From CAVUQH01 sp963774445 (GTDB lineage: Bacteria > Myxococcota_A > Polyangia > Haliangiales > Haliangiaceae): a stretch of DNA of 64,000 nt. The translations under genes were made by a program, and so were the position numbers. The notes under the pieces are model-generated. The model saw nothing but the letters and a program-made list of their open reading frames with translations, ran no database searches and had not been told where the DNA came from. The stretch's first letter is position 1. Each line of letters opens with the position of its first letter. Where the stretch lies: positions 62,001 to 126,000 of the forward strand of contig CAVZFC010000016.1 in NCBI GenBank assembly GCA_963774445.1, written 5' to 3'. Below are positions 44,786 through 55,986 of the stretch, one piece after another.

Positions 44786-45715
44786 TCACCAGTCCGTGTT
44801 GATTTGGATCCCGAGGGCGGCCGACAGGCTCGCGCGGGCCGATCGGGCCACCACGGTGCCCTCGTACAGGTAGCGGTCCGCCACGGGATAGATGTTGCCG
44901 GCCAGCTCGAGGCGCAGGGCCAGGCGGCGCGTGACATCGAGGCCGCCGACCAGCGAGCCGGCCACGGCCGGCTGCGTTCGCACGACCGTCGGCATGGTCG
45001 CCAGGCCGTCGCCGTGCACGGTAGTGGCGACCAGTGCGGCGCCGGCGCCGGGGCGCAACCAGGCGGTGCGGTGCCGCAGCTGGGTGAACAGCTCGACCCG
45101 CGCAGACCACGCCGACCACTGGATCGGTGTGCCGGTGTCGAAGCCGCCGGCGTGCGCGATCGACAGGCGGATGCCCCGTTCACTCCGGTGACCGGCGAGC
45201 GCGACGGCCAGGCCGAGACCGGTGGCGGCCGATGGGCCGACGCCGCTGTCGAGGGCGCCGGATATGGATGTCGACAGTCGGTAAGCCGCGGGGGGCGCGG
45301 GCGGTTTCTCGGGCGTGGTCTCGGCCAGGGTCGCCGCCGGCGGCGCGAGCAGGCGCGGCTTGGCCGGCTCGGGCGGCTCCGGTGGCGGCAGCTGCGCCAG
45401 ACGCATCGACGCGATGGCGGCGAAGGCGTCGGCCATGGCGTCGCAGTCGGCGCTGGCGGTCGCGCGCTGCGCCAGAAGGGCGCCGTCGGCGCCGGCCAGC
45501 GACATTGCGGCGCCGCCGTCGGTGGCGCGGATACGCAGGGCGAATGGCGCGGAGGGTTGGACCTGCAGCCCTTCAGCGGCCAGCGCGCGCTCCATGTTCG
45601 ACCGGTCCGGGCAGCTGCCGTCAACTTCGAGCGCCACGGCCTTCGGTTGCGCGGCCGCGACGCCGCCGGTCGCCGCCAGCAGCGCGAGCGCGACCAGCGG
45701 GCGGGGCAGAGGCAT
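44786..45715 (-). CDS. Exported protein with C-terminal barrel-like region
   Basis: A 309-residue protein with a signal peptide (LVALALLAATGGVAAAQ). The N-terminal domain has one Cys pair (SCPDRSNMERALAAEGL, SADCDAMADAF). A Pro-rich linker leads to a C-terminal half of alternating strands ending GIQINTDW, suggesting an outer-membrane or surface beta-structure. The same plan occurs at 59493-60479, also beside a sigma factor. ATG 45715 lies 6 nt after TAGAGT with no Shine-Dalgarno sequence. Confidence 0.7.
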   Translation of the reverse strand: MPLPRPLVALALLAATGGVAAAQPKAVALEVDGSCPDRSNMERALAAEGLQVQPSAPFALRIRATDGGAAMSLAGADGALLAQRATASADCDAMADAFAAIASMRLAQLPPPEPPEPAKPRLLAPPAATLAETTPEKPPAPPAAYRLSTSISGALDSGVGPSAATGLGLAVALAGHRSERGIRLSIAHAGGFDTGTPIQWSAWSARVELFTQLRHRTAWLRPGAGAALVATTVHGDGLATMPTVVRTQPAVAGSLVGGLDVTRRLALRLELAGNIYPVADRYLYEGTVVARSARASLSAALGIQINTDW

Positions 45716-45724
45716 GCCGGGACT

Positions 45725-48262
<2,538 letters not shown>

Positions 48263-48726
48263 GACCGACGCAGGCTAGACCACCGGTGTCCCGCGAGCAA
48301 GAGGGATTCCGCACACATGCAGCGCCCGTGCGCAGAGCGGCGGGGGCCGGGGGAGCAGGGGGTGAGGGTGCGGAGGGCGGGCGGTGGGGGCCGGCCGTGG
48401 GGCGGGTGGGGTGGGGCGCGCCTCGATCCGCGATGTGGCGCGGCTCTCGCGTTGCCTTCGTTCGATATTTTCTTTCGATGTTTTTCGATCACGCCTTGAC
48501 CGGTTTGGGCCGCGAACCGCCGACCCGCTGGCGATCGATCGCCAGCGCTGCTGAGCTGCGATGTGCGCGCCTGGTGCAATGCGCGGAGCGATTTTCGTCG
48601 CCCGACCTCGGTTTCTCGGCGCAGCGGCGCGCTGCGGGCGTGATCCGGGCGGGCAAAAAACGCGTGCTACGACAGTTGTGCGCGCAACGCGACGCCAACG
48701 CGCCGTTGCTGGCATCGGGAGACCGC
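48263..48726. other. Gene-free stretch with a 22-bp perfect palindrome
   Basis: I see no convincing gene in these 464 bases. A G-rich run (about 48345-48415) is followed by a locally AT-rich patch with repeated TTCGAT (48460-48490). A perfect palindrome CGCTGGCGATC/GATCGCCAGCG lies at 48526-48547. The sequence just before 48727 has GGGAG. It could hold promoters for the small gene downstream and the glycosyltransferase. Confidence 0.5.
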
Positions 48727-49026
48727 ATGACCCTGTCCTCAGAACCTGCTGTTGTCGCTGCCGTTTACGCGGACGTCAACGCTCACGCCGAGATCAAGAC
48801 TGACATCGGCGCGATCCACCATCAGCTCCGCCGCCTTGGCCGCGACCGCGCCGAGCTCGACGCGGCCGAGGCCTACTACCTCCGCGCCGGTCACGCGGTC
48901 CGGATCTGCGAAACCTACGGCCACGCCAGCTACGCCGCCTATCTCGAAGCGGTGCTCGGCCGGGGCCCGGATGAGCGGAGCCGGTCCGCGCGGGGGAGCG
49001 GATGCGCTAGCGGCTGCGGCCGGTGA
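48727..49026 (+). CDS. Small hypothetical protein
   Basis: Up to 99 residues from ATG 48727, with GGGAGACCGC upstream. The helical part (DIGAIHHQLRRLGRDRAELDAAEAYYLRAGHAVRICETYGHASYAAYLEAVLGRG) resembles the N-terminal helices of HNH-nuclease-associated or locus-regulatory proteins of myxobacteria, but only weakly. The C-terminus is low complexity and overlaps the convergent tldE end by 20 nt. It could be a remnant of a longer gene. Confidence 0.5.
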   Translation: MTLSSEPAVVAAVYADVNAHAEIKTDIGAIHHQLRRLGRDRAELDAAEAYYLRAGHAVRICETYGHASYAAYLEAVLGRGPDERSRSARGSGCASGCGR

Positions 49027-50398
49027 AGCGGAAGCCGCGGATGAGCAGATGCGGCACGGTCAGCACGCCGCCGTCGCTCCACCAGGTCGGCACGTCGTCG
49101 CACACCGCGCCGATTCCGCCGATGCGCGACAGCGCGTCGAGCATGTGCTCGGTGAAGCGCAGGTTGCGGACGCCGCGGCCGAGCTTGCCGCCTTCGATCA
49201 TGAAGGTGCCGTCGCGGGTCATGCCGGTGGTGGTTGCTTTGCGCGGATCGAGCAGGCCGTTGACGTAGTGGAGCCGGGTGACCATCAGTCCCCGGTCGAC
49301 GGCGCCGACGAGCTGCTCCACCGTGGCCTCCCCGGGCTCCATCCACAGGTGGCGCACGCGCGGGCCCTCGCCACCATCGTCGGTCACCGGTGGCGCGTGG
49401 CCGGTCGAGCCGCGCTCGTCCCCCAGCCGCAGCGCGCTGATCCGGTCGGTGACCACGTGGCCGCCGCGGCCGTGGTCGAGGAAGAGCACCTCGCGGCGCG
49501 GGCTGCCCTCGGCGTCGAACGGCACCTCGGTCGCCGCCGGCCCCGCGCGCAGGGTGACGCGCGGGTCGCAGAGCTCGGCCCCCGCGCGACCGGCGAGCAG
49601 ACTGACGCCGTCGATCAGCGCGGTGGCGCCGAAGCTGACCATCGACATCCACTCGACCAGCTCGGCCACGGCGGGCGGTGCCAGCACCAGGTCGTAGCGC
49701 CCCGGCTCCAGGTCGATCGGATCGGCCGAGCGGCGGGCTTTGTCGGCGGCCGACGCCGCCAGCCCGGCCAGATCCATGGCGCGGTCGGCGGGGCCGAAGC
49801 TGCCGCCGTAGCCGGAGGCGCCGCCCGGCTCGATGGCGATCATCTGCACGTCGGAGGTCGCCTCGCTGAACCGCCGATCGAGCCCGGCCGCGGTCCTGAC
49901 CGCCAGCGTCTGTCGGTGCGACTTCATCGCTCCGGCAAAGGTCACCCCGGCGGCGCGGTGAGGGGCGAACGCCGCGCCCAGCCGAGCCGGCGCGTGCACC
50001 GCGGTGACGGCCTCGGGCAGCGCCACCTCGCCGGCGTCGGCGTCGGCGGTGTCGCCGGGGCCGGGGCCGGCAAACGTCAGCGGCACGTCGAGCGGCGGCG
50101 CCAACCGGGCCACCGCCACGGCGGCCTGCGCGGCCTCGCGCGCCGCGTCCGGCTCGAGCGAGGCACACAGCTGCGAGCCCAGGCGGGCGGCGCCGTCGTG
50201 CTCGACAATCACGCGCACGCGCAGGGCGTCGTCGATGGTCCGCCCCACCTGGGTGAAGCGCGAGCTGGCGAAACGGACGAAGTGGGTCTCGGCGCCCTGG
50301 TAGCTGGCCTCGACGTCGGCGGCGCCGGCGTCCCTGGCCGCGGAGATGGCGACCTCGAGGGCGCGGCTCAGGCGATCGATCGGCGTGGCGGCGCTCAT
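49007..50398 (-). CDS. pmbA: TldE/PmbA family protein (inactive partner of TldD)
   Basis: A 463-residue member of the U62 (modulator of DNA gyrase) family. In E. coli the TldD/TldE heterodimer is a metalloprotease that matures microcin and degrades unfolded peptides. The first domain has the ETHFVRFASSRFTQV segment, and the second lacks the HEXXXH metal motif, as TldE does. The ending MIEGGKLGRGVRNLRFTEHML matches family members. ATG 50398 overlaps the tldD stop (ATGA), giving a coupled pair. Confidence 0.88.
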   Translation of the reverse strand: MSAATPIDRLSRALEVAISAARDAGAADVEASYQGAETHFVRFASSRFTQVGRTIDDALRVRVIVEHDGAARLGSQLCASLEPDAAREAAQAAVAVARLAPPLDVPLTFAGPGPGDTADADAGEVALPEAVTAVHAPARLGAAFAPHRAAGVTFAGAMKSHRQTLAVRTAAGLDRRFSEATSDVQMIAIEPGGASGYGGSFGPADRAMDLAGLAASAADKARRSADPIDLEPGRYDLVLAPPAVAELVEWMSMVSFGATALIDGVSLLAGRAGAELCDPRVTLRAGPAATEVPFDAEGSPRREVLFLDHGRGGHVVTDRISALRLGDERGSTGHAPPVTDDGGEGPRVRHLWMEPGEATVEQLVGAVDRGLMVTRLHYVNGLLDPRKATTTGMTRDGTFMIEGGKLGRGVRNLRFTEHMLDALSRIGGIGAVCDDVPTWWSDGGVLTVPHLLIRGFRFTGRSR

Positions 50399-51894
50399 CG
50401 CGACGACCCCACTTCCACGCCGCGGAACCGCGCGGGCGCGCAGCCGTGAGCGACCCCCATCGACTGAACCGGGTCGCCCTTGCCGCAGGAGGCCAGGCCC
50501 CAGATGCGCCAGGCGTCGGCGTTGCCGACCGCGTCGCACGCGCCCCAGAATCGGGGCGTCGATCCGGTGTAGAGCGGGCTGCGCAGGATGCGGCCCAGCT
50601 TGCCGTTTTCGATCTCCCAGGCGGCCTCGCAGCCGAACTGGAAGTTGAGGCGCAGGTCGTCGATCGACCAGCTGGTGTTCTGGGTCATGAGGATGCCCCG
50701 GTCGGTGTCGGCGATCAGCGCCTCCAGCGAGCCCGGTCCGTCGGGGTCCGGCTCGAGCGAGACGTTGATCATGCGGATGATCGGCGGCCGGCTCCACGAC
50801 TCGGCGCGCATGCAGCCGGCCGAGCGGCCCAGGCCCAGCGCGGCGGCGGTCTCGCGCGACGACAGGTAGCCGACGAACGTCCCCCGCGCGACCAGCTGCG
50901 TGCGCCGCGCCGGCACCCCCTCGTCGTCCCAGCCGAAGGTGCCCATGCCGCGCGGCGCCAGCGAGTCGGCGACCATGTTCACCTTCGTCGATCCGTAGCG
51001 GAAGCGGCCCAGCTTGTCGGGCGTCAGGAAGCTGGCGCCGGCCAGCGAGATCTCGTCGCCCATCGCGCGGTCGCTCTCGGTCGGGTGACCGCACGACTCG
51101 TGGATCTGCAGCGCCAGCTGCGGGGTGTCGAGCAGCAGCGTGGTCTCGCCGGCCGGGCAGGGCGGGGCGGCGAGCAGCGCCAACACCTCGTCGCGCATCC
51201 GCCGCGCGTTCTCCTCGAGCGCGAGCTCGCCGACGATCTCGTAGCCGCAGCCGCCGAGACCGCCGTCGAAGTCCATCGGCCAGGTGCGCTGCACCGAGCC
51301 GTCGTCGTCGTTGGCGACGATCTTGATGCCGGCGCCGCCGAACACCAGCGTCTGGTCAACCAGGCTGCCCTCGGTCAACGCGAACAGCTTGCGCGTGCGG
51401 TGCCAGCGCTGCTGTCCGCTCACCGAGGTGATCGCCGGGTGCTCGCCGCCGCCGTCGCCGGTGCGCAGGATCTCGAGCGCGCGCTCGAGCTCGGCGATGC
51501 GCCGGTCGGCCGGCACGGCGAACGGATCGATCTCGACCGGCGTCGACCAGCTGCCGCGCTGCGGCTCCTCTTCGGCCATCGGCGCGCGCTCGGTCTGCGC
51601 CAGCGCCACGCCGGCCGCGATCTCGGCGGCCAGGCGGGCGGTCGCCTCGGCGCTGGCCACGCTGGGGTCGGGCGCCGCGGCAAAGCCCCAGGCGCCGTTG
51701 CGCAGGACCCGGACCCCGAGGCCGCTGGAGGTCGTTCGCGTGAGCTGCTCGACGTCGCGATTGCGCAGGCCCAGGCGCTCGCGCTCCTCGTCGGCTACGC
51801 GGACATCGGCGTAATCGACGCCGGGGAGGCCTCGCAGCGCATCCAGGGCGGCGCGGGCGACGTCGGCTCTGTCGTCTTCGTCTGCGGTTGCCAC
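50395..51894 (-). CDS. tldD: TldD family metalloprotease (catalytic subunit)
   Basis: A 499-residue TldD with the zinc-binding motif HESCGH (HEXXXH, at about residue 265), the downstream conserved FLTPDKLGRFRYGST region and the Cys near SAGCMRAESWSRPP. The family acts as a heterodimer with TldE, encoded next. GTG 51894 is used, with a TATTCT box 7 nt upstream. Slightly longer than E. coli TldD (481). Confidence 0.9.
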   Translation of the reverse strand: MATADEDDRADVARAALDALRGLPGVDYADVRVADEERERLGLRNRDVEQLTRTTSSGLGVRVLRNGAWGFAAAPDPSVASAEATARLAAEIAAGVALAQTERAPMAEEEPQRGSWSTPVEIDPFAVPADRRIAELERALEILRTGDGGGEHPAITSVSGQQRWHRTRKLFALTEGSLVDQTLVFGGAGIKIVANDDDGSVQRTWPMDFDGGLGGCGYEIVGELALEENARRMRDEVLALLAAPPCPAGETTLLLDTPQLALQIHESCGHPTESDRAMGDEISLAGASFLTPDKLGRFRYGSTKVNMVADSLAPRGMGTFGWDDEGVPARRTQLVARGTFVGYLSSRETAAALGLGRSAGCMRAESWSRPPIIRMINVSLEPDPDGPGSLEALIADTDRGILMTQNTSWSIDDLRLNFQFGCEAAWEIENGKLGRILRSPLYTGSTPRFWGACDAVGNADAWRIWGLASCGKGDPVQSMGVAHGCAPARFRGVEVGSSR

Positions 51895-51934
51895 GGCGCG
51901 GAGAATAGCCGAGACGCGTGGTACATTGCAGGCA
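51895..51934. promoter_or_regulatory. Divergent leaderless-type promoters (tldD / aminotransferase)
   Basis: Minus strand: TATTCT (51907-51902) ends 7 nt before GTG 51894. Plus strand: TACATT (51922-51927) ends 7 nt before GTG 51935. Neither start has a Shine-Dalgarno sequence. The whole divergent gap is only 40 nt. Confidence 0.5.
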
Positions 51935-53167
51935 GTGGCGAGGCATCCGTCCCTTTCGATCGCCGCCGACGCGCTCCCGTACTCGATTTTTGCGCGCCTG
52001 TACGAGCGGCTGGCCACCTTTCGGGGTGACGTGGTGCCGTTCCACATCGGCGATACTTATCTGGATCCTCCCGAGAGCTCGCGCCTGGGCGCGCTCGGCT
52101 TTCGCACCGGCAGCGAGCCGGAGCTCTACCGCTACGCCCCGCCGTCGGGCGACGGCGACCTGATCGACGCGCTGGTCGACAAGGTGCGCCGGCAAAACCA
52201 GATGAGCTTTGCCGACGCCAGCTGCGTGCAGATGACCTGCGGCGCCACCCACGCGCTGTCCTGCGCCATGCGCGCGGTGCTCGACCCCGGCGACGAGATC
52301 CTGGTGCTGGCGCCGTACTGGCCGCTGATCCGCGGCATCGCCAAGTCGTGCTCGGTGCGCCCGGTCGAGGTGCCGTTCAGCGCCGCCGAGCTGGCGGTCC
52401 CCGGGGTCGATCCGGAAGAGGTCATCGAGCGCCACGTCAGCGGGCGGACCACGGCGATCTACGTCTGCAACCCCAACAACCCCGACGGCAAGGTGCTGTC
52501 GCACGATCAGCTCGGCGCCATCGCCCGGGTCGCCGAGCGCCACCACCTGTGGGTGCTGGCCGACGAGGTCTACGAAGAGATCGTCTACGACGGCCTCCAG
52601 CACACCAGCATCTCCACCCTGCCGGGCATGGCCGAGCGGACGATGACCGCCTTCTCGTTCTCCAAGAGCTACGGCCAGGCGGGGCTGCGTGTCGGCTACG
52701 TGGTCGCGTCGTCGGCAGCGGCGGCCGCGGTGCGCAAGATGGTCAACCACACCGTCTACTGCGTGCCGCGCGCGGTGCAGCGGGCGGCGCTCGCGGCCAT
52801 CACCGGTGGCGCGCCGTTCCTCGACGACGTTCGCGTGCGCTACCAGAAAGCGCGCGACCTGGCGATGGCGCGGGTGGTGCCGCCGTGCCCGACGCCGCGC
52901 GGCTGTACCTATCTGTTCCTCGATCTGTCGCGGTGGATGCGGCCGGACGACGACTGCTCGCTGGTCGGCGCCGGCGGGCCGAGCGTGCTCGAGCGGATGG
53001 CCGAGGCCGGCCTACTGCTCGCGCCGGGCATCGCGTTCGGCGCAGGCTACGGCAACTGGGCGCGGCTCTGCTTCTCGTCGGTCTCCGAGGAGCGGCTCAT
53101 CGAGGGCATCGATCGGCTCAACGGCGTCCTCGCGCGCATGGAAGCCGATGCCGCCGCCGACCTCTGA
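51935..53167 (+). CDS. PLP-dependent aminotransferase, class I/II
   Basis: About 410 residues with the fold-type-I pattern: CGATHALSCAMRAVLDPGDEIL, YVCNPNNPDGKVL (Asn), LADEVYEEIVYDG (Asp, Tyr) and the PLP lysine in SFSKSYGQAGLRVGY. The substrate is probably an aromatic or aspartate-type amino acid, but this cannot be fixed from sequence. GTG 51935 is chosen over TTG 51926. The stop overlaps the start of the glycerate kinase gene by 20 nt. Confidence 0.9.
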   Translation: MARHPSLSIAADALPYSIFARLYERLATFRGDVVPFHIGDTYLDPPESSRLGALGFRTGSEPELYRYAPPSGDGDLIDALVDKVRRQNQMSFADASCVQMTCGATHALSCAMRAVLDPGDEILVLAPYWPLIRGIAKSCSVRPVEVPFSAAELAVPGVDPEEVIERHVSGRTTAIYVCNPNNPDGKVLSHDQLGAIARVAERHHLWVLADEVYEEIVYDGLQHTSISTLPGMAERTMTAFSFSKSYGQAGLRVGYVVASSAAAAAVRKMVNHTVYCVPRAVQRAALAAITGGAPFLDDVRVRYQKARDLAMARVVPPCPTPRGCTYLFLDLSRWMRPDDDCSLVGAGGPSVLERMAEAGLLLAPGIAFGAGYGNWARLCFSSVSEERLIEGIDRLNGVLARMEADAAADL

Positions 53168-54422
53168 TCCGCGCGCCGCGCTGACCGCGCTCTTTGCCGA
53201 CGTGACCCGGGCGCTGGATCCGGCCGACCGCGTGGCCGCCGCGGTGCGCGCGCGGGTGCCGGCGGAGGCGCGCGTGCGGCTCGTGGCGGTGGGCAAGGCG
53301 GCGGCGGCGATGGCCCGCGGCGCGGCGCGCGCCCTGGGCGATCGGCTGGCCGGCGGTTTGGTGGTGGCGCCGGAGCCGGCCGCGCTGCCGCCCGGTATCG
53401 ACCTGGCGGTGGCGTCCCACCCGGTGCCGGACCCCCGATCGGAGGCGGCCGGACGGGCGCTGTTGGCGGCGGCGGCCGGCGCCGGCGACGCCGACCTGGT
53501 GCTGGCGCTGATCAGCGGCGGCGCTTCGGCGCTGGCGGTGGTGCCGGTGGCCGGCCTCGACCTGGCCGACGTGCAGCAGCTGGTCGGGCGGGTGATGGCA
53601 GGCGGCGCGCCGATCGGCGACCTCAACGCGGTCCGCAAGCATCTGTCGGCGATCAAAGGCGGGCGGCTGGCGGCGGCAGCGGCGGCGGCCGTCGTGACCC
53701 TGGTCTGCTCCGACATCGTCGGCGACGACCTGGCCACGGTCGGCAGCGGCCCGACCGTGGCCGACCCGACCACCTACGCCGATGCGGTGGCGGCCTGCGA
53801 CCGCTGGGCCCCGGACGCCGCCGGCCCGGCGCGGCTCCACCTCGAGGCCGGGGTCCGCGGCGAGCGCGACGAGACCCCCAAGCGCCCCCGCCCGGGCGAC
53901 GAGGCGGTGTTGGTGGCCGGCATCGGCGCCCTGGTGGAGGCCGCGGCCGCCGCGGGTGCCAGATACTTCCCCGACCATGCGCGGCAGCGGGTCGCCGAGC
54001 CGCTGGTCGGACCGCTCGAGGCGGTCGCGGCGCAGGTTGCAGACTGGCTGCGCGCGCCGGGCCCGCGCCTGGTGGTCGCCGGCGGCGAGCCGACGGTGAC
54101 CTTGCCGCCATCCCCGGGGCGCGGCGGTCGCGCCCGGCAGCTGGCTCTGCTGGTGGCCCGGGCGCTGGCCGGCCGCCCCGGCTGGACCCTCCTTTGCGCC
54201 GGCTCCGACGGCATCGACGGCAGCCCCGACGCCGCCGGCGCCGTGGTCAACGGCGGCACCTGGGCGCGCATCCTGGCCGCCGGTCTCGATCCCGACCGCG
54301 CCGTGGCCGGGTGCGACGCCGGCACCGCCCTGGCCGCCGCCGCAGATCAGCTCGTGACCGGCCCCACCGGGGTCAATCACGCCGACCTGCTCGTCGGAGC
54401 TGTGGACCCGCCTGTGGTATGA
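53148..54422 (+). CDS. Glycerate 2-kinase (GckA/DUF4147 type)
   Basis: A 424-residue MOFRL/DUF4147 glycerate kinase, which phosphorylates D-glycerate at C2 in the serine or glyoxylate routes. Signatures are VAVGKAAAAMARGAARAL, SGGASAL, NAVRKHLSAIKGG, CSDIVGDDLATVGSGPT and the C-terminal MOFRL part AGSDGIDGSPDAAGAVV. ATG 53148 is chosen; homology begins near here. Its upstream overlap suggests co-transcription with the aminotransferase. Confidence 0.9.
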   Translation: MPPPTSDPRAALTALFADVTRALDPADRVAAAVRARVPAEARVRLVAVGKAAAAMARGAARALGDRLAGGLVVAPEPAALPPGIDLAVASHPVPDPRSEAAGRALLAAAAGAGDADLVLALISGGASALAVVPVAGLDLADVQQLVGRVMAGGAPIGDLNAVRKHLSAIKGGRLAAAAAAAVVTLVCSDIVGDDLATVGSGPTVADPTTYADAVAACDRWAPDAAGPARLHLEAGVRGERDETPKRPRPGDEAVLVAGIGALVEAAAAAGARYFPDHARQRVAEPLVGPLEAVAAQVADWLRAPGPRLVVAGGEPTVTLPPSPGRGGRARQLALLVARALAGRPGWTLLCAGSDGIDGSPDAAGAVVNGGTWARILAAGLDPDRAVAGCDAGTALAAAADQLVTGPTGVNHADLLVGAVDPPVV

Positions 54423-54428
54423 GCGGGC

Positions 54429-55289
54429 GTGGCCGAGAGCTGGACAGTGCTGCGGGTGCTCGACTGGACGACGCAGCGGTTCACCGATCACGGCGCCGGC
54501 AATCCCCGGCTCGAGGCGCAGGTGCTGCTGGCCCACGTCCTGGGCTGCGACCGCATGGGTCTGTACACCCGCTTCGACCAGCCGCTGGCCGACGAGGAGC
54601 TGGCCGGCTTTCGCGGCCTGATCCGCCGCCGCCTGGCCGGCGAGTCGGTCGCCTATCTCGTCGGCGAGCAGGAGTTCTGGTCGCGCCCGTTCGCCGTGGA
54701 CGCGCGGGTGCTGGTGCCGCGCGCCGACAGCGAGACGGTGGTCGAGCTGGTGCTGGACCAGCTGGTCGACCGCGCCGCGCCGCTGCGTCTGGCCGACATC
54801 GGCACCGGCTCCGGCGTCCTCGGGATCACGCTCCTTTGTGAGCTCCCCGCGGCGACCGGGGTGCTCGTGGATATCTCGGACGACGCCCTGGCGGTAGCCC
54901 GTACCAATGTACAGCGTCACGGCCTCGAAGGCCGCGCCGAGCTCCGCCACGGCGATCTGGCCGCGCCGCTGGCCGGCGAGGCGTTCGACGTCATCGTCGC
55001 CAACTTGCCTTACGTTGCGGCCGGCGACATCTCCGGCCTCGATCCGGAGGTTCGCGTCGAGCCCCGCCTGGCCCTGGACGGCGGCGCCGACGGCCTCGAT
55101 CCGATCCGCCGGCTGGTCGCCGCGGTCGCGGGAAATTTGGCGTCGTCGGGGCTGCTGGCGCTCGAGCACGGCTTCGACCAGGACGCCGCCGTGCGCGAGA
55201 TTGTCGACGCCACCGGCGCCTTCTCCCCGGCCGCGACCCGCGCCGACCTGGGCAAACGGCCGCGCGTCACCTTTGCCCGCAGGCTATGA
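54429..55289 (+). CDS. prmC: Peptide chain release factor N5-glutamine methyltransferase
   Basis: A 286-residue PrmC that methylates the GGQ glutamine of RF1/RF2. The N-terminal five-helix domain is followed by the SAM domain with LADIGTGSGVLGITLL and VDISDDALAVARTNV. The catalytic NPPY motif appears as NLPY (VIVANLPYVAAGDI). GTG 54429 has a TATGAG box 5 nt upstream. No prfA is adjacent in the window. Confidence 0.88.
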   Translation: MAESWTVLRVLDWTTQRFTDHGAGNPRLEAQVLLAHVLGCDRMGLYTRFDQPLADEELAGFRGLIRRRLAGESVAYLVGEQEFWSRPFAVDARVLVPRADSETVVELVLDQLVDRAAPLRLADIGTGSGVLGITLLCELPAATGVLVDISDDALAVARTNVQRHGLEGRAELRHGDLAAPLAGEAFDVIVANLPYVAAGDISGLDPEVRVEPRLALDGGADGLDPIRRLVAAVAGNLASSGLLALEHGFDQDAAVREIVDATGAFSPAATRADLGKRPRVTFARRL

Positions 55290-55302
55290 TGGCCGGGCTC
55301 CC

Positions 55303-55986
55303 ATGCGTCGCCTCCTCGTCGTTCCCACGGCGCTGCTCGACGAGCTCGAGCCGCTGCGTCACCATCCCACCTTCGAGGTGAGGACCGCCGCCAGTGCGAC
55401 CGAGGCGCTGGCGCTGACGGCCGAGTGGCCACCCCAGCTGATCATCCTGGACGGCGCCATCGACGGCGGCGATCCGCGATCCGCTTGCGCGGCCGTGCGC
55501 GCCGACCAGCGCTTGACCGGCACCCGGCTGTTGCTGGTCTCGCGCTTCTTGCCCGACGACGAGGTTGGCCCCGGGGTGCTGCTGGCCGGCGCCGACGCTC
55601 ACCTGATCCTTCCGATCGACGACGACGTGCTCCTGCGCACCGTCGGCATGTTGGTCAACGTGCAGCCGCGGCAGCTGGCGGCCCTGGATCGCGAGCTTCT
55701 CGCCCGTGTGCGGATCGAGGCCCGCGTCGAGCTGCCGGCGCGCTCGATGCTCGCCAACGTGCTGGCCGTGGGTGAGGCAGGGCTGGTGCTCGAGTGCGAG
55801 GAGTCGCTGGTCGCCGGCGACATCGTGCGGGTCTCGCTTTCCTTGCCCGGACGGGGGCCGCTGGAGGTGCGCTGCATGGTGCTCACGTCCGATCAGCTGC
55901 AGCTCCACTACGGCTGCGAGTTGATCGGCTGCACGCCGGAGGCGCGCGAGATGATCGAAGAGCTGGTCGCGCGGGAGAACGCGTGA
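55303..55986 (+). CDS. Receiver-like domain fused to PilZ-like domain
   Basis: A 227-residue protein. Residues 1-120 resemble a receiver (RRLLVVPTALLDEL, PQLIILDGAIDGG, LLVSRFLPDDEV), with Asp in the phosphoacceptor strand and no Lys motif. The last 90 residues resemble PilZ (RIEARVELPARSMLANVLAVGEAGLVLECEESLVAGDIVRVSLSLPG), although the N-terminal RxxxR c-di-GMP motif is poor. Its TGA overlaps the GTG of the Hsp70-like gene. Confidence 0.75.
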   Translation: MRRLLVVPTALLDELEPLRHHPTFEVRTAASATEALALTAEWPPQLIILDGAIDGGDPRSACAAVRADQRLTGTRLLLVSRFLPDDEVGPGVLLAGADAHLILPIDDDVLLRTVGMLVNVQPRQLAALDRELLARVRIEARVELPARSMLANVLAVGEAGLVLECEESLVAGDIVRVSLSLPGRGPLEVRCMVLTSDQLQLHYGCELIGCTPEAREMIEELVARENA

